Below, piece after piece: positions 19,400 through 30,698 of a stretch of DNA of 64,000 bases; within the stretch, counting starts at the first letter, position 1, and each line of letters starts with the position of its first letter. The position numbers were made by a program, and so were the translations under genes. Where the stretch lies: assembly GCF_000166055.1 (NCBI RefSeq), contig NC_014664.1, positions 124,001-188,000 of the forward strand, read 5' to 3'. The notes beneath the pieces are model-generated. The model worked only from the letters and a program-made list of their open reading frames with translations, had not been told where the DNA came from and ran no database searches. The DNA comes from Rhodomicrobium vannielii ATCC 17100 (GTDB lineage: Bacteria > Pseudomonadota > Alphaproteobacteria > Rhizobiales > Rhodomicrobiaceae).

Positions 19400-21340
19400 A
19401 TGACTTCGCCAAACCCGGCTCAAAGCCGCTATTTCGACGTATATGAGAGCTGGAAGCGCGACCCGGAGGGTTTCTGGGCTGAAGCCGCGCGCGAGATCGA
19501 CTGGTTCGAGCAGCCGAAGAAGATCTTCGACGCCAACGAAGGCGTCTACGGGCGCTGGTTCACCGGCGGCGTCACGAACACGGCCTATAATTGCATCGAT
19601 CGCCATGTGAAGAACGGCCGCGCCGATCAGCCGGCGATCATCTATGACAGCCCCGTCACGGGGCAGGTGCGCATTCTGACCTATGCCGACCTTCTGACGG
19701 AAGTCGCCACCTTCGCGGGCGTGCTGAAGGAGAAGGGCATCGGCAAAGGCGACCGCGTCATCGTCTACATGCCGATGATCGCCGAAGCGCTTATCGCGAT
19801 GCTCGCCTGCGCCCGCATCGGCGCGATTCACTCGGTGGTATTCGGTGGCTTCGCGGCGAACGAGCTTGCCATCCGCATCGAGGACACGCAGGCGAAGGCG
19901 GTCATCACCGCGTCATGCGGCATCGAAGTGACGCGCGTCATCCACTACAAGCCGCTCCTCGACCACGCCATCGAGCTTTCCTCGGTGAAGCCCGAGGTAT
20001 GCATCATCGTGCAGCGCCCGCAGGAAATCGCGACGCTCATCGAAGGCCGTGACTACGATTACGCGGCGCTTCTCGACGACGCAAAGGCGCGCGGCGTCAG
20101 CGCGGCTTGCGAACCGATGGCCGCGACGGACCCGGCCTACATCCTCTACACGTCCGGCACGACCGGCCGCCCGAAGGGCGTCGTTCGCGACATCGGCGGC
20201 CACATGGTGGCGCTGAAATGGACGATGAAGAACCATTACGACATCGATCCGGGCGAAGTGTTCTGGGCATCGTCGGACGTGGGCTGGGTCGTGGGTCACT
20301 CCTACATCGTCTACGGACCGCTGCTGCACGGCGCGACCACCATCGTCTACGAGGGCAAGCCTGTCGGCACGCCGGACGCGGGCGCGTTCTGGCGCGTGAT
20401 CGAGCAGCACAAGGTGAAGGCGCTGTTCACCGCGCCGACCGCCTTCCGCGCGATCAAGAAGGAAGATCCGCAAGGCACGTTCCTCGCCCATTACGACGTG
20501 TCGAGCCTGAAATATCTGTTCCTCGCGGGCGAACGCGCCGATCCGAACACGGTGCAATGGGCCGAAGACCTGCTGAAGGTTCCGGTCATCGACCACTGGT
20601 GGCAGACGGAAACGGGCTGGGCCATCGCGGGCAACTGCGCGGGGCTCGGCGCGATGCCGATCAAGCTCGGCTCGCCCACCTTCGCGCTGCCGGGCTATGA
20701 GCTTCACGTGCTGAACGAGTCGAACGAGGAAGTCGCGCGCGGCCAGACGGGCGCGCTGTCGATCCGCCTGCCGATGCCTCCCGGCTGTCTGCCGACGCTG
20801 TGGAACAACGACCAGGGTTTCATCGAGGGCTACCTCATCGAATATCCGGGCTACTACAAGACCGCCGACGCGGGCTTCATCGATGAAGACGGCTATGTCT
20901 TCGTCATGGCGCGCACCGACGACATCATCAACGTCGCGGGCCATCGCCTCTCCACCGGCGCGATCGAGGAAGTGGTCGCGAACCATCCCGACGTCGCCGA
21001 ATGCGCGGTGATCGGCATCGCGGACGGCCTCAAGGGACAGGTGGCTGCTGGCTTCGTGCTCCTGAAGGCGGGTGTTGTCCGCGAGATCAACGTGATCGAG
21101 AAAGAGATCGTCGCCATGGTGCGCGATCAGATCGGACCGGTCGCGGCGTTCAAGACCGTGCTGACGGTGAACCGCCTGCCGAAGACGCGCTCGGGCAAGA
21201 TCCTTCGCGGCACCATGCGCAAGATCGCCGATGGCGAGGCGTACAAGATGCCCGCCACCATCGACGACCCGGCGACGCTTGAGGAAATCACCGCCGCGCT
21301 CAAGGCCAAGGGCTTCGGGACTTCGGTCGAAGCTGCGTAG
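19400..21340 (+). CDS. prpE: Propionyl-CoA synthetase PrpE
   Basis: An AMP-forming acyl-CoA synthetase that activates propionate. The 646 residues begin RYFDVYESWKRDPEGFWAEAAREIDWFEQPKKIFD and continue YGRWFTGGVTNTAYNCIDRHV, both characteristic of PrpE and distinct from acetate-specific Acs. The A3 motif YTSGTTGRPKGVVRD, the substrate region WWQTETGW and the C-terminal lysine motif PKTRSGKILRGTMRKIADG are intact; that Lys is the known acetylation/propionylation target. GGAGGA lies 7 nt before the ATG, and the much longer upstream frame is not needed. It ends with a strong terminator. No methylcitrate or methylmalonyl genes are adjacent. Confidence 0.93.
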   Translation: MTSPNPAQSRYFDVYESWKRDPEGFWAEAAREIDWFEQPKKIFDANEGVYGRWFTGGVTNTAYNCIDRHVKNGRADQPAIIYDSPVTGQVRILTYADLLTEVATFAGVLKEKGIGKGDRVIVYMPMIAEALIAMLACARIGAIHSVVFGGFAANELAIRIEDTQAKAVITASCGIEVTRVIHYKPLLDHAIELSSVKPEVCIIVQRPQEIATLIEGRDYDYAALLDDAKARGVSAACEPMAATDPAYILYTSGTTGRPKGVVRDIGGHMVALKWTMKNHYDIDPGEVFWASSDVGWVVGHSYIVYGPLLHGATTIVYEGKPVGTPDAGAFWRVIEQHKVKALFTAPTAFRAIKKEDPQGTFLAHYDVSSLKYLFLAGERADPNTVQWAEDLLKVPVIDHWWQTETGWAIAGNCAGLGAMPIKLGSPTFALPGYELHVLNESNEEVARGQTGALSIRLPMPPGCLPTLWNNDQGFIEGYLIEYPGYYKTADAGFIDEDGYVFVMARTDDIINVAGHRLSTGAIEEVVANHPDVAECAVIGIADGLKGQVAAGFVLLKAGVVREINVIEKEIVAMVRDQIGPVAAFKTVLTVNRLPKTRSGKILRGTMRKIADGEAYKMPATIDDPATLEEITAALKAKGFGTSVEAA

Positions 21341-21383
21341 GCGCTGCAACGGGGGCGACTTCGGCCTCCGTCGCGCAAATCGA

Positions 21384-21418
21384 AGCCCCCGCTCGGCTCG
21401 TCCGGGCGGGGGCTTTTT
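21384..21418 (+). terminator. Rho-independent terminator of prpE
   Basis: AGCCCCCGC (21384-21392) pairs with GCGGGGGCT (21406-21414), and the stem runs into five T residues. It begins 43 nt after the prpE stop. Confidence 0.88.
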
Positions 21419-21495
21419 GCATCATTTTCCTGCAAAGCTTTCGCAGCAGGAGGCGGATAATGCCCGTCAGGCCAGGGCGTCGCGGCGTTTGCTGC

Positions 21496-23700
21496 CTATT
21501 TAATCCCTCCGCCGCCGTTCTTCTTGCCGCCGTTGCCGTTTTTCTTCGACGCGGTGCCTGCGGCAAGCGGCTTGCTCGAACCGGCCTTGAACTTCTCGGC
21601 GCGCGGCCAGAAGCGAAGCCCGGCGCAGCGCTCCGCGAACACGCGCGCGTCGTCCGGGCCCTTGAGCTGAACCACACCGCCATCAAGCTCGTCGGCGATG
21701 CCCGCTTTTGAAAACAGGGGCGTGATATTGCCATGCCAGCCGATGAACTTCTGATGCGCGAAGGCGTCGGCTACGAAGTCGCGCGCTGAGGGATGATGCA
21801 CGAGCTGCGCACCGCCATCGGGCGAGGCGAGGATCGCGACCGCGTCGTAAAGCACGGACGGCGCGCCATCGAGCCGCTGCTTCGCCTCGATCCATGTGCC
21901 GTCGCTGGCGCTGACACCGCCGACCTCCGGCGCGATGATCTCCACGAGCGCCTTTTCCGCCGCGAAGCTTTTCTTCAGGTCGGCGAGCGCGTTCGCGTCC
22001 ACGCCATCGGTGATGAGGATGCCGAGCTTGCGGCCCTCGAAGCGCTTCGGGCCGTTCTTCACGATGCTCAAGGCGAGGCTCTCCTTCAGGTCGGTGCGCG
22101 TCGGCCTCGCGGCGTCTGCGGGCTTGGGCATTTCCTTCAATCGGATCGCCGTCGCCACCTTCTTCGCAAGCTCGCCGTCGATGTTGAGCAAATGCGAGAC
22201 GACGCGGCTGCGGATCGCGGGCGTCTCAACCTTCGACAGCTCGAACGTGATGGCGTCGGCGATGTGCTGCTTTTCGATCTCGGTCTGGCTGATGTAGAAC
22301 TGCCGCGCCTGGCTGTAGTGGTCGGCAAAAGACTCCGCTCGCAGCCGCCGCATTTCTCCAGCCACCTCTTCGGGGAAGGTCTTGAAGCCCTTTTCCGGCG
22401 ATTCGCGCGGGCCGCCCTTCTCGCCGCCCCATGAGTTCGGCTCGTAATTGGCCCGGCCGCGCGGATTGCGCATCGTCATGTGGCCGTCCTGCTGGAAGGT
22501 CGCGAACGGGCATTTCGGCGCGTTGATCGGCAGGAAGGTGAAGTTCGGCGAACCGAGCCGCTTCAACTGCGTGTCGAGATAAGAGAAGTTGCGGCCCTGA
22601 AGTAGCGGGTCGTTCGTGAAGTCCACGCCAGGCACGATATTCTGCGTGCAGAACGCCACCTGCTCGGTTTCGGCGAAGAAATTGTCCGGCATGCGGTCGA
22701 GCACGAGGCGACCGACAACGCGGATCGGCACTTCCTCCTCCGGGATGATTTTTGTTGCATCCAGGACGTCGAACGCGAACTTGTCGGCGAAGGCGTCGTC
22801 GAAAAGCTGAACGCCAAGCTCCCATTCGGGAAAGTTGCCGCTCTCGATCGCGTCCCAAAGGTCGCGGCGGTGGAAGTCGGCGTCCGCCCCGTTGATCTTC
22901 ACGGCCTCGTTCCAGACAACGGATTGCAGGCCGAGCTTCGGCTTCCAGTGGAACTTCACGAAGGTGGATTTGCCCTCCGCGTTCACGAACCGGAAGGTGT
23001 GGACGCCGAAACCCTCCATGAAGCGGAAGGAGCGCGGGATGGCGCGGTCGCTCATCACCCACATCACCATGTGCATGCTTTCGGGGCTGAGCGAGATGAA
23101 GTCCCAGAAATTGTCATGCGCGGACGCCGCCTGCGGGAAGGCGCGGTCGGGCGCTTCCTTCACCGAATGCACGAAGTCGGGAAACTTGATCGCGTCCTGA
23201 ATGAAGAACACCGGGATGTTGTTGCCGACGATGTCCCAGTTGCCCTCCTTCGTGTAGAGCTTCACCGCGAAGCCGCGCACATCGCGGGCGAGGTCGACGG
23301 AGCCCTTCGCGCCCGCCACGGTGGAAAAGCGCACAAAGACGGGCGTCTTCTCGCCCACGCGCTGGAAGATGTCGGCCTTCGTGACATCGGCGAGCGAGGC
23401 CGTCGTCTCGAAATAGCCATGCGCGCCGTAGCCGCGCGCGTGCACAACGCGCTCAGGAATGCGCTCGTGGTCGAAATGGAAGATTTTCTCGCGGAAGTGA
23501 AAATCTTCGAGAATGGTCGGTCCGCGCGCGCCGACCTTCAGCGAGTTCTGGTCGTCGGCAACGGGCACGCCTTGCTGCGTCGTGAGCACGGGCACATCGC
23601 CGCCCGCCACCTGATGGGTTTCGCCGCCTTCGCCCCGCAAAATTTTTTCCTGCCCGTAGGCGACGCTCGTGTAGTCGCCGTTGCTTTTCGTCTTCGCCAT
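21496..23700 (-). CDS. katE: Large-subunit catalase HPII
   Basis: A monofunctional haem catalase of the large-subunit clade (734 residues), removing hydrogen peroxide. The catalytic His lies in [16 protein letters not shown] and the Asn region in [12 protein letters not shown]. The proximal Tyr lies in [16 protein letters not shown]. After about residue 560 comes the flavodoxin/DJ-1-like C-terminal domain typical of HPII ([21 protein letters not shown]). The C terminus is a low-complexity Lys/Gly/Asn tail. The start ATG has GAGGAGG upstream. A possible EcfG-type stress promoter lies about 90 nt upstream, which would fit general-stress control. Confidence 0.96.
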   Translation of the reverse strand: MAKTKSNGDYTSVAYGQEKILRGEGGETHQVAGGDVPVLTTQQGVPVADDQNSLKVGARGPTILEDFHFREKIFHFDHERIPERVVHARGYGAHGYFETTASLADVTKADIFQRVGEKTPVFVRFSTVAGAKGSVDLARDVRGFAVKLYTKEGNWDIVGNNIPVFFIQDAIKFPDFVHSVKEAPDRAFPQAASAHDNFWDFISLSPESMHMVMWVMSDRAIPRSFRFMEGFGVHTFRFVNAEGKSTFVKFHWKPKLGLQSVVWNEAVKINGADADFHRRDLWDAIESGNFPEWELGVQLFDDAFADKFAFDVLDATKIIPEEEVPIRVVGRLVLDRMPDNFFAETEQVAFCTQNIVPGVDFTNDPLLQGRNFSYLDTQLKRLGSPNFTFLPINAPKCPFATFQQDGHMTMRNPRGRANYEPNSWGGEKGGPRESPEKGFKTFPEEVAGEMRRLRAESFADHYSQARQFYISQTEIEKQHIADAITFELSKVETPAIRSRVVSHLLNIDGELAKKVATAIRLKEMPKPADAARPTRTDLKESLALSIVKNGPKRFEGRKLGILITDGVDANALADLKKSFAAEKALVEIIAPEVGGVSASDGTWIEAKQRLDGAPSVLYDAVAILASPDGGAQLVHHPSARDFVADAFAHQKFIGWHGNITPLFSKAGIADELDGGVVQLKGPDDARVFAERCAGLRFWPRAEKFKAGSSKPLAAGTASKKNGNGGKKNGGGGIK

Positions 23701-24002
23701 GGATCGCTGCCTCCTCAAGGGCATCGGAGCGCGTCGGAAACTGTGGATTTGGCTTGTCGCGCAGAGCCGTGCCGGTCATCAGAAAGCAGAACCGTTCCAG
23801 AAAAAGCTTGTTCCGCCTTGGACTTAGCTTATTTCAGGTGCTTGGGCCGAGCCGCGACCAATATTTCGGGAAGATTGAAACGCCTTAATAACCGCAAGAT
23901 CGTGCTTCCCATCCAGAGCGACGGGTCTTAAAAGCGGCGAAAAACATAAGTTGCCGCAAAGACAACAGTTCGACGTTTCCCTAAGGGCGAGGAGTTTCCA
24001 TC
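23701..24002. other. Divergent intergenic region between katE and the parvulin gene
   Basis: 302 bp with the katE leader and possible EcfG site on the left and the parvulin ribosome site (GAGGAG) on the right. I see no reading frame or RNA gene in it. Confidence 0.5.
23790..23814 (-). promoter_or_regulatory. Candidate EcfG-type promoter of katE
   Basis: On the minus strand GGAAC (23814-23810) is followed after 16 bp by GGTT (23793-23790). The alphaproteobacterial general-stress sigma factor EcfG recognises GGAAC-N16/17-CGTT, so this differs at one -10 base. It reads toward katE and would start transcription about 80-85 nt before the ATG. Confidence 0.4.
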
Positions 24003-24854
24003 GTGAATGCAAGGATTTTACTGAGCGCCGCTGTGCTGGCATTCGGCGCGCAAATGGCGCAGGCGGCCCCGGTCGCGCGCGTCAACGGAACGGACATCAC
24101 GGAAGCCGAAATCGCCTTCGCGGAAGCCGAGGTCGGTGCGGAAATCGCCGGGCTCCCCGCTGAAAGCCGCCGTCGCGTGCTGGTCGAATATCTCGTCGAG
24201 GCGCATCTTTTCGCCAGCGAGGCGGCGAAGGACAAGCTCGACGCGGCCAAGGATTTCGAGGAGCGCGCCGCCTATTACAAGCTGCGGGCACTGCGCGACA
24301 CCTTCTATGAGAAGAAGGTCCGCGATGCGATCACCGACGCACAGGCCAAGGCCGCCTATGACGAGCAGATCGCCAAGCTGAAGCCCGAGCCGGAAGTGCG
24401 CGCGCGCCACATCCTCGTCAAGACGAAGGAAGAAGCGGCAGACCTCGTGAAGCAGCTCAAGGGCGGCGCGGACTTTAACGAGCTTGCCAAGAAGAGCGCG
24501 GACGGCCCAAGCGCGAACACCGGCGGCGACCTCGGTTATTTTTCCAAGGGCCAGATGGTGAAGGTGTTCGAGGACACGGCCTTTGCGCTTCAGCCCGGCC
24601 AGATTTCCGATCCCGTTCAGTCCGAATTCGGCTGGCATGTCATCAAGGTCGAGGACAAGCGGAACCGGCCGGTGCCGAGCTTCGACGAGGTGAAGGATCA
24701 GATCGTCGCCTCTCTGGTGCAGAATCAGCTTCGCGAAACCGTGCAGAAGCTGCGTTCATCCGCTAAGGTGGAAATCGTCGATCCCGAGCTGAAGAAGGCC
24801 ATCGAAGAAGACGCCAAGGCTGCCGCGATCGAAACGACGACGCAGCAGAAATAG
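24003..24854 (+). CDS. Periplasmic parvulin-type peptidyl-prolyl isomerase
   Basis: A 283-residue exported folding catalyst. A GTG start with GAGGAG upstream gives a signal peptide (ARILLSAAVLAFGAQMAQA, cut before APVAR). After an N-terminal SurA/PrsA-like helical region comes one PpiC rotamase domain at about residues 130-230. It has the landmarks RARHILVKTKEEA, GGADFNELAKKSADGPSANTGGDLGYF and EFGWHVIKVEDKR. It probably assists outer-membrane or secreted protein folding. argJ follows after 24 nt, so the two are likely cotranscribed, an arrangement I have the impression is common in Rhizobiales. Confidence 0.92.
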   Translation: MNARILLSAAVLAFGAQMAQAAPVARVNGTDITEAEIAFAEAEVGAEIAGLPAESRRRVLVEYLVEAHLFASEAAKDKLDAAKDFEERAAYYKLRALRDTFYEKKVRDAITDAQAKAAYDEQIAKLKPEPEVRARHILVKTKEEAADLVKQLKGGADFNELAKKSADGPSANTGGDLGYFSKGQMVKVFEDTAFALQPGQISDPVQSEFGWHVIKVEDKRNRPVPSFDEVKDQIVASLVQNQLRETVQKLRSSAKVEIVDPELKKAIEEDAKAAAIETTTQQK

Positions 24855-24878
24855 CCGTTAACGAAAGGAGCCGGGTTC

Positions 24879-26129
24879 ATGGCGAGTATCACCAAGGTTT
24901 CGCCGTTCGCGCCCGGCGAACTCGTGCCCCTGCCGCCGATCGCGGGCGTGAAGATCGCGGTCGCGGAGGCGGGCATAAAATATGCGAACCGCACCGACGT
25001 GTTGCTCATGCTGTTCCCGGAAGGGACGCAGGCGGGCGGCGTGTTGACGCGGTCGAAGACGTCCTCGGCGGCGGTGGACTGGTGTCGCGAGCAGCTTCAG
25101 CACGCAAGCGCGCGGGCGCTCGTCGTCAATTCCGGCAATGCGAATGCGTTCACCGGCCAGCGCGGGCGCGAGGCGGTGGAGGCAACGGCGGCGTTCGCGG
25201 GCGAGGCGGGCGGCTTCGAAGCGGAGCGCGTGTTCATCGCGTCCACGGGCGTCATCGGCGAGCCGCTCGACGCCACGAAATTCAGTCACGTCCTGTCGAA
25301 GATGGCGGGCGAGGCGAATGAAGACCTCTGGCACGACGCCGCGCGCGCCATCATGACAACCGATACCTATCCGAAGGTGGCCACGCGCCGCGCCTTCGTC
25401 GGCAACGTGCCCGTCACGCTGAACGGCATCGCCAAGGGTTCGGGCATGATCCAGCCCGACATGGCGACGATGCTCTCTTTCATTGTCACCGATGCGGCGG
25501 TCGAAGGCCACGTGTTGACGGAGCTTCTGCGCCGCCACGTGAAGACGACGTTCAATGCCGTGACGGTCGATGGCGACACCTCGACGAGCGACACGCTGCT
25601 CATCTTCGCGACGGGTGAAGCCGCAGCCAAGGGCGCGCCCAAGATCGCCGGGCCGGACGATCCCGAAGCGGCGGCGTTCTCGGCGGCGCTCCTGTCGCTG
25701 CTACACGACCTCGCCATTCAGGTGGTGAAGGACGGCGAGGGCATCTCCAAGTTGATGACGATCCACGTCGAAGGCGCGGAGAGCGACGAGGCCGCGCATC
25801 GCATCGGCATGACCATCGGCAATTCGCCGCTCGTGAAGACGGCTGTTGCGGGCGAGGACGCGAACTGGGGACGCATCGTCGCGGCGGTGGGCCGTTCGGG
25901 CGAAGCGGCCGACCGCGACCGGCTGTCGATCTGGTTCGGCGACATTCAGGTGGCGAAGGAAGGCTTGCGCGACCCCGATTACAAGGAGGAGCAGGGCAGC
26001 GCCTATATGAAGCGCGGCGAAATCGAGATCCGCGTCGATTGCGGCGCGGGCGGGCCGGGACGCGCAACCGTATGGGCTTCGGACCTAACCTATGACTACA
26101 TCCGCATCAATGCCGACTACCGGAGCTGA
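24879..26129 (+). CDS. argJ: Bifunctional glutamate N-acetyltransferase / amino-acid acetyltransferase ArgJ
   Basis: Transfers acetyl from N-acetylornithine to glutamate in the cyclic arginine pathway, and may also use acetyl-CoA. The precursor cleaves itself before a Thr. Here that is Thr197 in [13 protein letters not shown], with the preceding KGSGMI motif intact. Other landmarks are [25 protein letters not shown] and [15 protein letters not shown]. At 416 residues the length is normal. AAAGGAG precedes the ATG. The mutT gene starts inside its 3' end. Confidence 0.97.
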   Translation: MASITKVSPFAPGELVPLPPIAGVKIAVAEAGIKYANRTDVLLMLFPEGTQAGGVLTRSKTSSAAVDWCREQLQHASARALVVNSGNANAFTGQRGREAVEATAAFAGEAGGFEAERVFIASTGVIGEPLDATKFSHVLSKMAGEANEDLWHDAARAIMTTDTYPKVATRRAFVGNVPVTLNGIAKGSGMIQPDMATMLSFIVTDAAVEGHVLTELLRRHVKTTFNAVTVDGDTSTSDTLLIFATGEAAAKGAPKIAGPDDPEAAAFSAALLSLLHDLAIQVVKDGEGISKLMTIHVEGAESDEAAHRIGMTIGNSPLVKTAVAGEDANWGRIVAAVGRSGEAADRDRLSIWFGDIQVAKEGLRDPDYKEEQGSAYMKRGEIEIRVDCGAGGPGRATVWASDLTYDYIRINADYRS

Positions 26130-26550
26130 CGCCTCCCCCGCATCGCCGGGGCTCAAGCTTGTGACGTGCGTGGCGGTGGCGCTGATCGACGCGGACAACC
26201 GCGTGTTGCTCGCGCAGCGCCCCGCGCACAAGCCGATGGGCGGACTGTGGGAATTTCCCGGCGGCAAGATCGAGGCAGGCGAGCTTCCCGAGGCCGCGCT
26301 CATCCGCGAGTTGAAGGAAGAACTCGGCATCGAGGTGCCGCAGCGCTGCCTCGCGCCGCTCACCTTTGCGAGCCACTCCTACGAGACGTTCCACCTCCTG
26401 ATGCCGCTCTATATCTGCCGCAACTGGAACGGCATGGTTCGCCCGCTCGAAGGGCAGACGCTGGCGTGGGTGCGCCGCGACAAGCTGCGCGATTACCCGA
26501 TGCCGGCCGCCGACGTGCCGCTCGTGCCGATACTGCAGGATTGGCTTTAG
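26092..26550 (+). CDS. mutT: 8-oxo-dGTP diphosphatase MutT (Nudix)
   Basis: A Nudix hydrolase that removes oxidised dGTP from the nucleotide pool. The Nudix box [26 protein letters not shown] is complete, including REL-x-EEL. The early segment [31 protein letters not shown] matches MutT. The 152-residue frame begins 38 nt inside argJ; an ATG at 26110 would start six residues later and is equally plausible because neither has a clear ribosome site. The overlap suggests coupling to argJ. The argJ-mutT pairing probably reflects operon packing, with no evident shared pathway. Confidence 0.9.
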   Translation: MTTSASMPTTGADASPASPGLKLVTCVAVALIDADNRVLLAQRPAHKPMGGLWEFPGGKIEAGELPEAALIRELKEELGIEVPQRCLAPLTFASHSYETFHLLMPLYICRNWNGMVRPLEGQTLAWVRRDKLRDYPMPAADVPLVPILQDWL

Positions 26551-26762
26551 CCGGGTGCCCGCAGGCTTGAGCGGCGGCTTTCGAGCGAATGCCACGGCGA
26601 AGCTGCGCGATCCGCAAATGCGGTCGTCGGCTTGCGACAAGGATCACGCTCAAACAAAACCTTGGGACGTGGCTTAGACCGGCCTTGAGCATGCCTGGCG
26701 GCGGGTTTAGGTTGCCCATTCACAGGCACGCGTCCGTTTGGCGCCCTTCCGGTGGATCGCCG

Positions 26763-27386
26763 ATGTCAACTTCGTTTGCCGTTTTCCTCCCGGCCTGCTT
26801 CGCGCTCAACATGGCGTTCGGGCCGAACAACCTCCTTTCGCTCACCATCGGCGCGCGTCACGGTGTGATGCCCGCGATTGCCGCCGCTCCGGGAAGGCTC
26901 GTCGCCTTCGCCGTCATGATCGCGATCACGGCGGCTGGCATGGGCGCGCTCCTGATGGCATCGGAGGCGGCGTTCACGGCGGTGAAGCTCCTCGGCGCGG
27001 CCTATCTCGTATGGATCGGCGTGCGGCTCATCATCGCCAAGGGTTTCGACACGCTCGCTGCGCCAAAGGACAGCACGCAAGCTCCCGGCAGTTTTCTGCG
27101 GCAGGAATTTCTCGTCGCGGCCAGCAACCCGAAGGCTATGCTCATCTTCACGGCCTTCCTGCCGCAGTTCGTGGACCAGAGCGATTACTGGCGAAGCTTC
27201 CTCCTCGTCGGGGTGGTCTTTCTTATTCTCGAAGTTCCTGCTATCGCGATTTACGCCCTGATCGGCTCGCGCATCGGCCGCCTCGCGCAAGGCGGCAGTG
27301 CGTCACGATGGATCAACCGCGTGAGCGGGTCTATGATGGTGGCCTTCGGCGTCGCTCTCGCTTTCGCGCGACGCCCGGCGTCCTGA
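26763..27386 (+). CDS. LysE/RhtB family amino-acid exporter
   Basis: A 207-residue inner-membrane protein with about six hydrophobic helices. The first helix ends with NMAFGPNNLLSLTIGARHG, the LysE-family signature region (G-P-x-x-L). Later segments LLGAAYLVWIGVRLI and EFLVAASNPKAMLIFTAFLPQFV are typical of RhtB transporters. It probably exports an amino acid or small metabolite of unknown identity. The frame could be extended upstream, but the N terminus given here matches the family length. It is separated from mutT by 212 bp and from secA by 247 bp, so it probably stands alone. Confidence 0.88.
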   Translation: MSTSFAVFLPACFALNMAFGPNNLLSLTIGARHGVMPAIAAAPGRLVAFAVMIAITAAGMGALLMASEAAFTAVKLLGAAYLVWIGVRLIIAKGFDTLAAPKDSTQAPGSFLRQEFLVAASNPKAMLIFTAFLPQFVDQSDYWRSFLLVGVVFLILEVPAIAIYALIGSRIGRLAQGGSASRWINRVSGSMMVAFGVALAFARRPAS

Positions 27387-27633
27387 CGAGGGCGCGGTAA
27401 AGCTTGCGGCGGCGAAAAGCACACGTGCAACCCTTGGACAGGCCGTCGCGGCGCGTTGACAGCGCCGCTGCGTCTGCTTATTTCTCGTGCCATGAGGAGA
27501 AGGGACACTTTCTCCCGGTCAATTTCGCAAACAGCCCGTAAGAAAGCCATCGCCAAAAAAGAAAAGGCGCTCTGGCAGCGGTCCCTTAATCTCCGGACTG
27601 CATTTTCCTGGCGAGGCAGTGAGGCTCGGCAAC

Positions 27634-30489
27634 ATGGTTTCTCTTGGCGCGCTCGCAACCAAGATCTTCGGCAGTTCCAACGACAGGCTCCTGAAGAGTT
27701 TTCAATCGAGGGTCGCGCCGATCAACGCGCTGGAACCAAAGTTCCAGGCGCTCTCGGACGATGAGCTGCGTGCGAAAACCGTCGAATTCCGCGAACGCCT
27801 CGCGAACGGCGAGCATCTCGACAAGCTGCTTCCCGAAGCCTTCGCCACCGTGCGCGAGGGCGCCAAGCGCACACTCGGCCAGCGACACTTCGACGTGCAG
27901 CTCATCGGCGGCATGGTGCTGCATTCGGGCAAGATCGCCGAAATGAAGACGGGCGAAGGCAAGACGCTCGTCTCCACGCTCGCAGCCTATCTCAACGCGC
28001 TGTCGGGGCGTGGCGTGCACGTCGTCACGGTGAACGATTACCTTGCGAAACGCGACTCCGAGTGGATGGGGCAGATCTTCCGCTTCCTCGGCCTCACAGT
28101 GGGCTGTATCACCCACGAACTAGACGACGTCGAACGCAAAGCCGCCTATGCCTGCGATATCACCTACGGGACGAACAACGAATACGGCTTCGATTATCTC
28201 CGCGACAATATGAAGTACACCGTCGACGAGATGGTGCAATTCGGCGGCCGTCCGCCCGAGCTTCAGGGACACGCCTTCGCCATCGTCGACGAAGTGGACT
28301 CGATCCTCATCGACGAGGCGCGCACGCCGCTCATCATTTCCGGCGCGATAGAGGACAAGTCAGACCTCTACATCAGCATCGACAAGCTCATTCCGAAGCT
28401 CGGCAAGGAGCATTACGATCTCGACGAGAAGCAGCGCGCGGTGACCTTCAGCGAAGAGGGTAACCAGCGCATCGAGGAGATCCTGCAGGAAGCGGGCTTC
28501 ATCGAGCCGGATTCCACCTTCTACGACGCCGAGAACGTGACCATTGTTCATCACGTCAACCAGGCGCTGCGCGCGCACAAGCTGTTCCTGAAGGACCGCG
28601 ATTATATCGTCCGCAAGGGGCAGGTCGTCATCGTGGACGAGTTCACGGGCCGGATGATGGAAGGCCGCCGCTATTCGGAAGGCCTGCATCAGGCGCTTGA
28701 AGCGAAAGAAGGCGTGGACGTCCAGCCGGAAAACCAGACGCTCGCCTCGATCACCTTCCAGAATTACTTCCGCCTTTATGAAAAGCTGGCGGGCATGACC
28801 GGCACCGCCATCACCGAGGCGCAGGAGTTCCTCGACATCTACGGTCTCGAAACCGTGGAGATCCCGACCAACCGCCCGATGTGCCGTATCGACTCGGACG
28901 ACGAGGTGTATCGCACGGCCGCAGAGAAATACCGCGCCATCATCCGATTGATCCAGGATTGCGCCAAGCGCGGTCAGCCTATCCTCGTCGGCACCACCTC
29001 CATCGAGAAGTCGGAAACGCTTTCGGAGATGCTGAAGCCGCTGAACGTGCCGCATCAGGTGCTGAACGCGCGCTACCACGAGCAGGAAGCCTTCATCATC
29101 GCGCAGGCGGGCATGCCGGGCGCCGTGACCATCGCCACCAACATGGCGGGTCGCGGTACGGATATTCAGCTCGGCGGCAACGCGGACATGCAGATTGCGG
29201 CGTGGGTTGCGGAGAAGCGCGCAGCGGGCGTCGAGCCGACGTTGGACGAGATCAAGGCGGAGCGCGACAAGATCGCCACCGACATCGAGGCGAAGAAGGA
29301 TCAGGCGCTCGCCGCTGGCGGCCTCTACGTGCTTGGCACGGAGCGCCACGAAAGTCGCCGCATCGACAACCAGCTTCGCGGCCGTTCGGGCCGTCAGGGC
29401 GATCCGGGTGCGTCGCGCTTCTACCTCTCGCTAGAAGACGACCTGATGCGCATCTTCGGCACCGACCGCATGGACTTCATGCTGCGGAAGCTCGGCATCA
29501 AGGACGGCGAGGCGATCGCGCATCCGTGGATCAACCGCGCGCTCGAAAAGGCGCAGCAGAAGGTTGAAGCGCGCAACTTCGACATGCGCAAGAACGTGCT
29601 GAAATACGACGACGTGATGAACGACCAGCGCAAGGTCGTGTTCGAGCAGCGCATCGATCTCATGCAGGAAGAGACGGTTGAAGAGACCGTTGCCGACATG
29701 CGGCGCGAAGTCGTGCAGGATCTCGTGACGACCCACATCCCGGCGAAGGCGTTCGTCGAGCAGTGGGACGTGAAAGGCCTGCGCGAGGAATTCAAGGCCG
29801 TCTTCGACATGGATTTGCCCGTCGAGGAATGGGCTGCCGAGGAAGGCATCGCGGAGCAGGAGATCGAGGAGCGGCTTCTCGCGAAAGCCGATGCGGCTGC
29901 GGCGCGCAAGGCGTCGGATGTCGGCTCGGAAAATATGCGTCAGATCGAGAAGGCGATCCTGTTGCAGACGCTCGATCATCTCTGGCGCGAGCATATCGTC
30001 AGCCTTGAGCATCTGCGTCAGGCGGTCGGCCTGCGCGGCTATGCCCAGCGCGATCCGCTCCATGAATACAAGAGCGAAGCCTTCCAGATTTTCGAGAGCA
30101 TGCTGTCGCGCCTGCGCCGGGAAGTGACCGGCCAACTCATGCACGTTCAACTTGCTGAGCCTGAAGACTATACGCAGACCGAACTTCCCGAGCTTCAGAT
30201 GTTCCGGGCAGATCCGATCACGGGCGCCGATTTGTCCGAGGCCGAGGCCGAAGCCGGGCCGCAGTCGAGGCAGGATCGTCGGGCGTCCGCGAAGCAGGGT
30301 GGCGCGAAGCCGTCCGCGCCCGCCGCAGCGAAGGCGTCGGCTCCGCGCGGTGGCGGAAAGACGCCCGCAATCGATCCGAACAACCCGGCGACGTGGGGCA
30401 AGGTCGCGCGCAACGCGCTGTGCCCCTGCGGTTCGGGCAAGAAGTACAAGCATTGTCACGGCGCTATTGCCGCGACCGCCGCGGAGTAG
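27634..30489 (+). CDS. secA: Preprotein translocase ATPase SecA
   Basis: The motor of the general secretory pathway, acting at SecYEG. The 951 residues start [18 protein letters not shown], with GAGG upstream of the ATG. Walker [10 protein letters not shown] lies near residue 105, followed by Walker [22 protein letters not shown], the second nucleotide domain with [14 protein letters not shown], and [23 protein letters not shown]. The helical scaffold and wing domains follow. An Ala/Pro/Lys-rich linker leads to a complete C-terminal zinc motif [17 protein letters not shown] that binds SecB and lipids. It has its own terminator. The very long minus-strand frames over it are shadows. Confidence 0.98.
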   Translation: MVSLGALATKIFGSSNDRLLKSFQSRVAPINALEPKFQALSDDELRAKTVEFRERLANGEHLDKLLPEAFATVREGAKRTLGQRHFDVQLIGGMVLHSGKIAEMKTGEGKTLVSTLAAYLNALSGRGVHVVTVNDYLAKRDSEWMGQIFRFLGLTVGCITHELDDVERKAAYACDITYGTNNEYGFDYLRDNMKYTVDEMVQFGGRPPELQGHAFAIVDEVDSILIDEARTPLIISGAIEDKSDLYISIDKLIPKLGKEHYDLDEKQRAVTFSEEGNQRIEEILQEAGFIEPDSTFYDAENVTIVHHVNQALRAHKLFLKDRDYIVRKGQVVIVDEFTGRMMEGRRYSEGLHQALEAKEGVDVQPENQTLASITFQNYFRLYEKLAGMTGTAITEAQEFLDIYGLETVEIPTNRPMCRIDSDDEVYRTAAEKYRAIIRLIQDCAKRGQPILVGTTSIEKSETLSEMLKPLNVPHQVLNARYHEQEAFIIAQAGMPGAVTIATNMAGRGTDIQLGGNADMQIAAWVAEKRAAGVEPTLDEIKAERDKIATDIEAKKDQALAAGGLYVLGTERHESRRIDNQLRGRSGRQGDPGASRFYLSLEDDLMRIFGTDRMDFMLRKLGIKDGEAIAHPWINRALEKAQQKVEARNFDMRKNVLKYDDVMNDQRKVVFEQRIDLMQEETVEETVADMRREVVQDLVTTHIPAKAFVEQWDVKGLREEFKAVFDMDLPVEEWAAEEGIAEQEIEERLLAKADAAAARKASDVGSENMRQIEKAILLQTLDHLWREHIVSLEHLRQAVGLRGYAQRDPLHEYKSEAFQIFESMLSRLRREVTGQLMHVQLAEPEDYTQTELPELQMFRADPITGADLSEAEAEAGPQSRQDRRASAKQGGAKPSAPAAAKASAPRGGGKTPAIDPNNPATWGKVARNALCPCGSGKKYKHCHGAIAATAAE

Positions 30490-30510
30490 CGGTCAGCACA
30501 TACAACATAA

Positions 30511-30538
30511 AAAAGGCCGGGGAAACCCGGCCTTTTTT
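30511..30538 (+). terminator. Rho-independent terminator of secA
   Basis: AGGCCGGG closes with CCCGGCCT around a GAAA tetraloop (30522-30525), with an A-run before and a six-T run after. The symmetry could also stop transcription from the other side. Confidence 0.92.
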
Positions 30539-30698
30539 ATGAGAGCAAGCCAGCTGCGCAAACGGGGCGCTGCCTTGGGGCCGTGCTCTCGCGCAAAAGC
30601 TTGGAGCCTTCGCACCAGTGACAAGTCGCAATCATGTCAGGCGCAGCCGATCACCCGCGCAGGCGCGAGTGAACCGCCGCGCGTAAGTCGCTTTGAGT

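Noticed and set aside
19913-21349. Long minus-strand frame over prpE
   Set aside because: No motif or ribosome site; prpE on the plus strand has every family signature.
28360-30459. Long minus-strand frames over secA
   Set aside because: Shadows of the secA codon pattern with no family resemblance.
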